DNA from: Verrucomicrobiaceae bacterium UBA1938
GTDB lineage: Bacteria; Verrucomicrobiota; Verrucomicrobiia; Verrucomicrobiales; Verrucomicrobiaceae
Length of the DNA: 64,000 bases
Direction: 5' to 3'
Assembly: GCA_002336895.1 (NCBI GenBank)
Contig: DDFC01000032.1
Location: 621,904-685,903, forward strand
Numbering within the stretch: the stretch's first letter is position 1; each line of letters opens with the position of its first letter. This document shows, piece by piece, positions 35,827 to 43,600 of this stretch. The notes below the pieces were generated by a model. The model was given only the letters and a program-made list of their open reading frames with translations. It was not told the DNA's origin and ran no database searches. The translations under genes were made by a program, and so were the position numbers.

Positions 35827-35951
35827 ATCCTACTCCTCCTCTTCCTCCTACTCCTCCTCCCGGATCTGCTCTAATCGTCTCCTACTCGTCCTCGATCCCC
35901 CCGCTCCGCCATCCGCGCCAGCGTCCCCGGACTGCGGCGCTTCAGCGCCGC
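35827..35951. repeat. Low-complexity CTACTCCTC tract and isolated hairpin
   Basis: Downstream of the symporter, 35829-35860 is a degenerate tandem of CTACTCCTC/TTCCTC. At 35934-35951 lies GCGGCGC-ttca-GCGCCGC, in sequence context matching the hairpin at 26891-26908, with a compensatory C-G for T-A change in the stem. Confidence 0.6.
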
Positions 35952-36001
35952 TTTCGCGCCACCCCAAGCGCACTCCCCCACACCAAGCCCCCCCCACCCA
36001 C

Positions 36002-36033
36002 AAAAAAAGCGCGGACCGTTTCCGATCCGCGCT
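36002..36033 (-). terminator. Rho-independent terminator of ilvC
   Basis: Read on the minus strand: AGCGCGGATC-ggaaac-GGTCCGCGCT, a 10-bp stem with one T-G pair, followed by seven T. It is 57 bp after the ilvC stop. Confidence 0.85.
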
Positions 36034-36089
36034 CTTCTTGATTCTTAGACAATCGTGACGGCTCTCACCGCCTCGATCGCTCACCACTC

Positions 36090-37118
36090 TTACGAGTAGC
36101 TGGCCTGCTGGCCCTTGATGTCGCGCTTCTTGATCCAGGGCATCAGGCTGCGGAGGCGCGCGCCGGTCTTCTCGATCGGGTGCTTCTCGCCGTCTTTCAG
36201 CAGCTTGTTGAACTTCTTGTAGCCCGTCTTCGTCTCGCGCACCCACTCCTTGGCAAACTTGCCGGTCTGGATGTCCTTCAGCGCTTCCTTCATGCGCTTC
36301 TTCACCGACTTGTCGATGATCTTCGGACCCACCTTCACGTCGCCCCACTTGGCGGTTTCGGAGATGGAGAAACGCATGCCCGCGATGCCGGACTCGTTCA
36401 TGAGGTCCACGATGAGCTTCAGCTCATGCAGGCACTCAAAGTAGGCCATCTCAGGGGAGTAGCCGGCTTCCACCAGCACTTCAAAGCCGGCCTGCACCAG
36501 CGCGCTGGCGCCGCCGCAAAGAACGGTCTGCTCGCCGAAGAGGTCGGTTTCGGTTTCTTCCTTGAAGGTCGTTTCCAGCACGCCGCCGCGGGTGCCGCCG
36601 ATGCCGTGCGCCCAGGCCAGAGCGATCTTCTTGGCCTGCTTGTCGGCGTTCTGGTAGATGGCGATCAGGGCGGGCACGCCCTTGCCTTCGGTGTACTGGC
36701 GGCGCACGATGTGGCCGGGGCCTTTCGGAGCCACCATGATCACGTTCACGTCAGCAGGGACGGTGATCGTCTTGAAGTGAATGGCGAAGCCGTGGCTGAA
36801 CAGCAGGGTCTTGCCCTTCACCAGGTTCGGCTTGATGTCCTTGTTGAAGACGTCAGGGATCTTGGTGTCAGGAACGGCGACAAAGATCACGTCGGCCTTC
36901 TTCACGGCTTCAGCAGTGTCATAGACCTTCAGGCCCTTTTCTTCAGCCACCTTGCGGCTCTTGCTGCCAGGGTACAGGCCGATGATCACGTTCACGCCGC
37001 TCTCTTTGAGGTTCAGGGCATGGGCATGGCCTTGGGAGCCGAAGCCGATCACGGCGCAGGTCTTGCCTTTGAGCGGTGCAAGGCTGGCGTCTTTTTCAGT
37101 GTAGATTTTCGCTGGCAT
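36090..37118 (-). CDS. ilvC: Ketol-acid reductoisomerase (class I)
   Basis: The 342-residue protein has the NADP-binding VIGFGSQGHAHALNLKESG, VAPKGPGHIVRRQY, the metal-binding ETETDLFGEQTVLCGG, LIVDLMNESGIAGMRFSIS, and a short class I C-terminus. It converts acetolactate and acetohydroxybutyrate in valine, leucine and isoleucine synthesis. It is transcribed alone here, away from ilvBN, divergent from the FKBP gene, and has its own terminator. Confidence 0.97.
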   Translation of the reverse strand: MPAKIYTEKDASLAPLKGKTCAVIGFGSQGHAHALNLKESGVNVIIGLYPGSKSRKVAEEKGLKVYDTAEAVKKADVIFVAVPDTKIPDVFNKDIKPNLVKGKTLLFSHGFAIHFKTITVPADVNVIMVAPKGPGHIVRRQYTEGKGVPALIAIYQNADKQAKKIALAWAHGIGGTRGGVLETTFKEETETDLFGEQTVLCGGASALVQAGFEVLVEAGYSPEMAYFECLHELKLIVDLMNESGIAGMRFSISETAKWGDVKVGPKIIDKSVKKRMKEALKDIQTGKFAKEWVRETKTGYKKFNKLLKDGEKHPIEKTGARLRSLMPWIKKRDIKGQQASYS

Positions 37119-37244
37119 ATTAATTCTGGTTAGAGGGGCGGCGATACTGCTTCATGGGGGGGGCGGGGTCAAACGGCTTTTTCCCGGCCCGGAAAGGCCG
37201 CCATTGACCGCCCCCGCCCCGTGGGTAGTCTCCGCGCCTCCAAT

Positions 37245-37955
37245 ATGAAACCCACCATCGCCCTGCTCTGCGCCGCTCTGGCTGCCGCCTCCCTCACCCA
37301 AGCTCAGGAAGTCAAGCCCGCCCAGCAGGCCGAAGCACCCCCCGCAGCCGGACCCGTACCTATGGACAAAGTTAGCTATTTCATCGGCCGAAACCTCGGC
37401 GGAAACTTCAAGGAACAAGGCATCGCCATCGACACCACAGCCCTCGTCGAAGGCATCAAGTCCGCCACCAGCGGCGAAAAGCCCAAGTACACCCAGGAAG
37501 AGCTCATGGCCGCCATGCAGGCCTTTGAAGCCAGCATGCAGGCCAAGGCCTCCAAGCGTGGCGACGAAGCCAAGGCCGCCAGCGAAAAATTCCTCGCCGA
37601 AAACGGCAAGCGCAAAGGCATCACCACCACCGCCAGCGGCCTGCAGTATGAAATCATCAAGGAAGGCACCGGCACCAAGCCCGTCGCCACCGACAAAGTG
37701 AACGTCCACTACCACGGCACCCTCACCAACGGCAAGGTGTTCGACAGCTCCGTCGAGCGCGGCATGCCCATCACCTTCGGTGTGCAGGAAGTCATCAAGG
37801 GCTGGACAGAAGCCCTCCAGCTCATGCCCGTCGGCTCCAAGTGGAAGATCTACCTTCCTTCCACCCTGGCCTACGGTGAAAGCGGCGCAGGTGGCGACAT
37901 CGGCCCGAACGAAGCCCTCATCTTCGAAGTCGAGCTCCTCGGCATCGTGAAGTAA
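37245..37955 (+). CDS. FKBP-type peptidyl-prolyl isomerase, exported
   Basis: The 236-residue protein has a signal peptide (residues 1-20, ending LTQAQ), an FKBP_N-type dimerisation helix region (about 38-120, VSYFIGRNLGGNF) and an FKBP domain (about 130-236) with VNVHYHGTLTNGKVFDSS, VIKGWTEALQLMPVGSKW and IYLPSTLAYGE. It matches FkpA/Mip-type periplasmic foldases. The ATG at 37245 is chosen because it starts the leader. A strong terminator follows. Confidence 0.93.
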   Translation: MKPTIALLCAALAAASLTQAQEVKPAQQAEAPPAAGPVPMDKVSYFIGRNLGGNFKEQGIAIDTTALVEGIKSATSGEKPKYTQEELMAAMQAFEASMQAKASKRGDEAKAASEKFLAENGKRKGITTTASGLQYEIIKEGTGTKPVATDKVNVHYHGTLTNGKVFDSSVERGMPITFGVQEVIKGWTEALQLMPVGSKWKIYLPSTLAYGESGAGGDIGPNEALIFEVELLGIVK

Positions 37956-37980
37956 TTCCTTCCACCCATACTCACCTTTG

Positions 37981-38010
37981 AAGGGCGATCCGCGCAGGAT
38001 CGCCCTTTTT
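37981..38010 (+). terminator. Rho-independent terminator of FKBP gene
   Basis: AAGGGCGATCC-gcgca-GGATCGCCCTT, a perfect 11-bp stem, is followed by T's, 25 bp after the stop. Confidence 0.92.
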
Positions 38011-38053
38011 CGTGCCGTTTGTTGCCAGCCCTTCCGGCCATCCTCACCCTCCC

Positions 38054-39157
38054 ATGTCCGAACCCACCCCCGCTTCTCCTGCTTCCGCACGTCTCCTCTC
38101 CCTGGACGCCCTGCGTGGTTTCGACATGTGCTGGATCCTCGGCCTCTCGGCGGTCGTCACCCAGATGCTCAGCCGCGCCTTCCCCAACAACGAGGCAGTG
38201 TCAGACCTCGCCGCGCAGTTCACTCACGTAAAGTGGGACGGCTTCCGCTTCTACGACATCATCTTTCCCCTCTTCCTCTTCCTCGCCGGAGTCTCTCTTG
38301 CCATCGCCGTGCCTCGGCGCGTGGCACGGGATGGCCGCGGCGCCGCCGTTCGCCACCTGCTGGCACGCGCGAGCATCCTCGTGGTACTGGGCATCATTTT
38401 CTCCGGCGGGGTCAAGAACGGCTGGGATCAGATTCGCTGGCTCGGCGTCCTGCAGCGCATCGGCATCGCCTCCGCTGCAGCAGGCATTCTCTCCCTCTGG
38501 CTCAGCCCCCGCGGCCTCATCGTGGCCGCCGCATCCCTTCTCCTCGGCTACTTCCTGCTGCTGCGCTTCGTTCCCGTCCCCGGCATCGGTGCCGGAAACT
38601 TCGCCGAAGGCATGAACCTCACCAACTACCTCGACAGCCTCTGGCTGCCCGGCCGCAAATACGATGGAGACCACGATCCCGAAGGCATCCTCAGCACTCT
38701 GCCCGCCATCGCCACCGCACTGCTCGGCCTGCTCGCAGGAAAATGGATCACCTCAGACGCAGCCCCAGTTCGCAAGACGGGCGGCCTCATCGCCATCGGC
38801 TTGATCATGCTCGCCCTCGGCTGGGCCTGGCATCCCTTCTTTCCCATCATCAAAAAGATCTGGTCCTCCAGCTTTGTACTCGTCGCCGCAGGCTGGAGCG
38901 CCATCCTGCTCGGCTCCTTTTATTTCATCGTCGATGTCCTCGGTTTCCGCCGCGGCCTCTCTCCCTTTCTCTGGGTCGGCTCCAATCCCATCGCCCTCTA
39001 CCTCTGCTCCGGCTTCGGCTTCTTCCGCACCATCAGCGAGCGCCTCGTCACCACTCCCCCGCCCCCCTACGACTGGATCCCCTCCGCCATGACCTTCCTC
39101 ATCATGCTCACCACCGCCCGCTGGCTCCATCAAAGGAAAATCTTCCTCAAGGTTTGA
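38054..39157 (+). CDS. Multi-pass acyltransferase-like membrane protein (COG4299/DUF5009)
   Basis: The 367-residue protein has about 10 helices. The opening RLLSLDALRGFDMCWILG and DIIFPLFLFLAGVSLAIAV match the heparan-alpha-glucosaminide N-acetyltransferase-like family (COG4299), with GVLQRIGIAS and WVGSNPIALYLCSG later. Members transfer acetyl groups across membranes to sugars; the acceptor here is unknown. The last 12 codons plus stop are duplicated exactly at 39717-39756. Confidence 0.85.
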   Translation: MSEPTPASPASARLLSLDALRGFDMCWILGLSAVVTQMLSRAFPNNEAVSDLAAQFTHVKWDGFRFYDIIFPLFLFLAGVSLAIAVPRRVARDGRGAAVRHLLARASILVVLGIIFSGGVKNGWDQIRWLGVLQRIGIASAAAGILSLWLSPRGLIVAAASLLLGYFLLLRFVPVPGIGAGNFAEGMNLTNYLDSLWLPGRKYDGDHDPEGILSTLPAIATALLGLLAGKWITSDAAPVRKTGGLIAIGLIMLALGWAWHPFFPIIKKIWSSSFVLVAAGWSAILLGSFYFIVDVLGFRRGLSPFLWVGSNPIALYLCSGFGFFRTISERLVTTPPPPYDWIPSAMTFLIMLTTARWLHQRKIFLKV

Positions 39158-39158
39158 T
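39119..39158 (+). repeat. 40-bp direct repeat, copy 1 (gene 3' end)
   Basis: Covers the last 12 codons and stop of the acyltransferase-like gene plus one base, and is identical over 40 bases to 39717-39756. Confidence 0.95.
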
Positions 39159-40091
39159 CGAAGCAGAATCGCCATATCAACCACGCCGAAGCAGCCGCCC
39201 CATTTGGAGTGCGGTCGCGGAGCGAGGCACGAGCGCAGCTACCGCTTTCGGCGTGCCTGCCTGCCCACTCATCCCACAAAACACCCAAAGGCGGGAGCGG
39301 ACAATGGTTTCGCCAGGATGACGGCCAGCGCAGAATCAAAGCTCACCGAGAATCCCTCCACAACCATATCTCCGCGTTCATGTCCCCGCGAATGAACCTG
39401 CAGTCCAAATCCCCGCCTCAGAAATCTTTTTCCATCCCCTGATTGCCCGACTGTCTGATCGTCTCGTAGTCTGGTTTCTCGCAACCACTGCTCAAACAAA
39501 GGCCAGCTAACACTCCCCATTCCATCTGTCCTACACTTTCGCACACGGTTCTGGGCTCCCGGCAGGGAGCAGAGAGATTAGCCGGTGGTGAAGCGAAACC
39601 GCGAAGCGGTGCAGCGAGAACCACCGGGCTGCCACAGGCATCACGCATATTTAAAGGCCGCATGCCGGAGGCATGCGAGAAGCCTTTCCCCACCCAGCGC
39701 TCGCATAAACTCTGCACGCTGGCTCCATCAAAGGAAAATCTTCCTCAAGGTTTGATTGGAAGTACGACGGACACTCCTGTCTGTCGATCCCAGCGCTCTC
39801 CCATCACCCAAGGCCAACCAACTTGGATTCGCGCAGCTTCCCCCATTCGCCATGCCATCACCTTGCATGACCAGCGCGGAAGCGCGTAGCGCTGGCACAA
39901 CCGTAGCCGTGGGTGCCAACCCACGGAACCATGCCTGCCAATCCCTGGAAAATCCGGTTGAACCGCGTAGCGGTGACACAAACCGCTCTTCGGTTCATCG
40001 CGCCCCTCACTTCCCGCTCTCCGGACAATGTGGCAGGCTTTTCGAGAACCAGTCAAAAGCCGGTGCAGCTTCGATTGGCAGTCAAAGCCCG
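39159..40091. repeat. Gene-free hairpin mosaic B (with array B)
   Basis: This stretch of over 900 bp has no credible gene. It holds short-loop hairpins: GCTCCC-ggca-GGGAGC (39555-39570), CCGGTGGT...ACCACCGG (39582-39627) nested around ACCGC-gaa-GCGGT (39598-39610), CGCATGCC-gga-GGCATGCG (39659-39677), a 9-bp stem CGACGGACA/TGTCTGTCG (39765-39786), AGCGC-gta-GCGCT (39881-39893), CCGTGGGT-gcca-ACCCACGG (39907-39926) and ACCGC-gta-GCGGT (39962-39974). The last three match array A in order and in linker sequence. Confidence 0.8.
39717..39756 (+). repeat. 40-bp direct repeat, copy 2
   Basis: Exact copy of the acyltransferase gene's 3' terminal 40 bases, 598 bp downstream and in the same orientation. 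The flanks differ on both sides. Confidence 0.95.
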
Positions 40092-40601
40092 TCAGGAGCG
40101 TCTGCGCGGGCTTTCTGAAGCACACCAGTTTTCGCGCATGGTCAAAAGACAGGCTGAGGTCATGAAGAACACTGCCCATCCAGCACCGTAGGACACAAAC
40201 TCACGCGGCGAGACCGGGATAATCCAAGTCTTCCATTCCAAGGGCATGCTTTTCGGGCCTTGGAAGCCCGGCTCATGGAATTTCAAAATGAGGTCTTGGT
40301 AGACGACACGACCGACAACGATGACGGCAAACAAAGCGGTTCCTGTGAACAATCGCTTCAGGCTGGTGGGAAGCAGCACTCGCAGCCTCCGCCAGTCCTG
40401 AAGCCAGACCACGCCACTTCCGTTAATCTCACGCAAGGCTCGGCCAGCCGCGAAAAATGGGATGAACACAATGAGATGCAGCGCATAAAAACCGACCCAA
40501 ATGCCGTGGTCGGGTCTGAACACGGCTGATAGGCAAACCGCCATCGAGCAGGCATACCCCGCCCAGGCGAGCATTTTGCAAAATCGCCTCCAAAGTGACA
40601 T
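40092..40601 (-). CDS. Small integral membrane protein, unknown
   Basis: The 169-residue protein has four predicted helices: MLAWAGYACSMAVCLSAVF, VGFYALHLIVFIPFFAAG, LFTGTALFAVIVVGRVV, and YGAGWAVFFMTSACLL. It has no recognised domain. It starts 6 bp after the stop of the ThuA/PVC mega-gene, so it is probably the last gene of that operon. A weak stem AAAGCCCG/CGGGCTTT (40084-40114) overlaps its stop and may end transcription. Confidence 0.6.
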   Translation of the reverse strand: MSLWRRFCKMLAWAGYACSMAVCLSAVFRPDHGIWVGFYALHLIVFIPFFAAGRALREINGSGVVWLQDWRRLRVLLPTSLKRLFTGTALFAVIVVGRVVYQDLILKFHEPGFQGPKSMPLEWKTWIIPVSPREFVSYGAGWAVFFMTSACLLTMRENWCASESPRRRS

Positions 40602-40607
40602 GGCGGA

Positions 40608-43600
40608 TCAATTTTTGCCACTCGCCCACTTCACCGCATTGCTCAGGATCTGCTGATACGGCTTCAGATCATGCACCCGCGCATCGTGCCCCAGCGCGAT
40701 TCCCACGATCTTTGCCTTCGGATGCTCCGTGATCCACACGCTCGGATGCGGGGCCTTGTACTTGTCGCTCGGACTCGTCTCCGCCAGCACGGTGATCTTC
40801 GCGGTACCCGCCGGGATCTTGTCCGGCTCCGCATTCACATAATACAGCTCATCCTCCACCGTAAAACTCGCAGGCACGCTTGCCATGATCGCATGCTCGG
40901 CCTTCAGCGCCTTCACCTCAAACGGATGAATCCTGTCATGACCGCGCGCACCACCGCCCACGATCTGTGCATTCAGCTCCGGCCATCCGCCAAAGCCATA
41001 CCACGTGCCAGGATGCAGCATCACGATCCCCTTGCCCGCCGCCGCGAAATCAAACAGCGCCTTGCGATACCCCGCCGTGTCGAAAAACTTCCGGTTCACG
41101 CTGATCACCGCCACATCCGCATTCGCCAGCTCCGCTGCAGCCTGATCACGGTCTTCCGTATAGTGCACCGTAAATCCGGCGCTCTTCAGCGTCGCCACAT
41201 CCGTCTCGCCAAAGAACTTCGCAAAGTTGTGCGATGACCCGCCGCCAATGACAAGCACCTTCGTCTTCCCAGCCTCCCACTGCACCGGCGTCGCAGCCAC
41301 CAGCGGCCCGTCGCCTTTAGCACCTTCCTTCGGCCCGGCCTCTGCCGCCCCACCTGCCTGCATATTGGCTTTGGGCTTCGCTTCTCCAAGTTTCGCCGGC
41401 TCCGTGCTCGCGGTGATCGCCACCGTGCAAGGCGTCACGATGCTGCCGCTCGTCTCCAGCGTGATCTTCTTCAACGCGCCCTTCTTCTTCAGATTGATCG
41501 CGAAATAACGAAGCTGTCCGCGCCGCGTGAAGTCGCCCGCGTCTTCGCTCAGCGGCACTTCGGCCTTGCCGATGTAATCGGCAAAGTGCTCGCCGTTCTT
41601 CAGCACGATGCTCTCCTTGTCGCCGTCGGCATAATCAACATGCACCGTCATCGCAGGCTGTCCGCGTGCCTTGTCCCCGCCAAACGGCCAGCCCCAGCCG
41701 GCCACACCGCCCAGGAAGTGCAGGCTCGCGGCGGTGGTGTTCATCGCGATCTCTACTTTCTCGGGGAAGTTCGCCGCCGGGGTTCCTTTGCCACCGCCTT
41801 TGAGGGCGATCAGGCTCGCCCCGGTCTGTGACTTCTCAGGGTCCATCACAAAAAACGGCACGCCATGCACCGTCACGTTGCCAAACTTGTGCAGCGTCAC
41901 CGTCTCGTCCTTGGAATCTTCCTTCGCAAAAATGCCGCTGCGGCTGTCCGCATTATAAGCCGTGCGCAGGTCCACCACGCGGAACTTCTGCTCCCCGCCG
42001 CAGATGAAGGCCAGGATGTCGCGGATGTTCTCCGCCCCCAGTCCTTCCAGACCTTCCGGCATCAGGCTGCGGCGCGTGTTTTCCCGCGTGGCGATGTCCG
42101 CCTTCTTGATCTCAAAATCACCGCCTTGATTCCGCAGCGTCAGACTCGCTTGATTCTCGCTCGCGATCACACCCGCAAACGTCTCGCCCTTCTTCGTGGT
42201 CACATTCCATGCCCAGAAGCTCGGGTCCACCTCACGGTTCGGGTCGATCACATGCACCAGCAGCTCCGCCGGACCATGCGCCCCCATTCCCACCAGCGGC
42301 GGAGCCACATCCTTGCCCAGATCTCCCAGCTTGTGGCACACCGCGCAGGCCGCCGTGAAAAGCATCTTGCCCTTCTCCACATCTCCACGCTGCTCCACCA
42401 CCGGCGTGAACTGCGCGATCAGTTCATTCTTCGCCTTCGCGTTCGGGTTCAGCTTGTCGATCATCGCATTCGCCTGCTTCGCCACCTGCTTGTTCGGGTG
42501 CGTTCGCAGCCGCGAGATGTTCCCCGGCCCGATCTCTTTCGGGTCAATCTTGCCCTCCTGAATCGCCGCCAGCAGCGCCAGCGCCGCCTCCGGCCGCTTC
42601 AGGATCGCATCAAACGCCTGCGTCCGCAGTTCCGGCTTCAATCCGTTCAAATTCGCCACCAACTCCTTGCCATTCCCATTCTCATCCATCGCCGTGATGA
42701 TCGCCGACTGCAACGCAGTGGGAGAATCCGCACGCGCCAGAGTCGCCGCCACTTGCGCGCTCGCTTCACCACCAATGCCAACCAGAGCCTTCGCAGCCGC
42801 GATCCTGTCCGCGATGGCAGCTCCCTTGTCCTCCAGCTTGGCCGTCAGACTGGCCACCTGAGTCTTCACCTCTGCAGCCAGCACACCCGCCTTGTCCCAC
42901 TTCACCACCAGCGGCAGCGCCGCCGCTGAGATGGCAGGCTGTCCCAGCAGCTTCTTCAAAGCAGCCGCCAGCTCCGGCGTGAGCGCAGGTGTCGTATTCG
43001 ACTGCTGCACAATGCCTTGGAGAATGATGATTTTCAGCTCCTCTGCCTTGGCATCTGCGCAGGCAATGACCAGTTTCTCCGGCGACTTGACGGATGGAAT
43101 CAAGGCATTCACCAGCGCCTCCGCTTTGGCAGGTGCAGCTAACGCTTTGATGATGACCTCGTCGGCATGATCCACCGCTGCGGCAATCGCCGCTGAACGC
43201 ATCCAGTCATTCTCAGCCCGGGCGAAGCGCTCCACGATCAAAGCCCTGCCCGCATCATACCGGCTCACCGCGACGAGCGCCTTGTACCATTCCTCGGGCG
43301 TCTCAGGCCGTGCATCGCGCAAGCTTTTGGTGATATGAGTGACATACTCAGCTTCAGTGGCTGGAGTCACGGGATCGCTATCGATGGTAGGCTCTCGTTC
43401 GGCCCAGAAATTATTTTTCGCAATGTGAGCATACAGCCAGTTGCCCATGTGAAAATCTGTTTTGCCATGTTCGGATCGATCCTCCTCGGATGCATAAAAA
43501 TCCTCGTTCTTCTGCACCTCCCAAAGCTTGTCGAAGTCAAAGTTCTCGCGGAACAACCTCCACGCCAGCTGCGCCGTTGGACCGTTCTCGTTGTGCAGAA

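Noticed and set aside
39209..39442. Small frames in the hairpin mosaic
   Set aside because: Short, without ribosome-binding sites or conserved words, and overlapping repeats.
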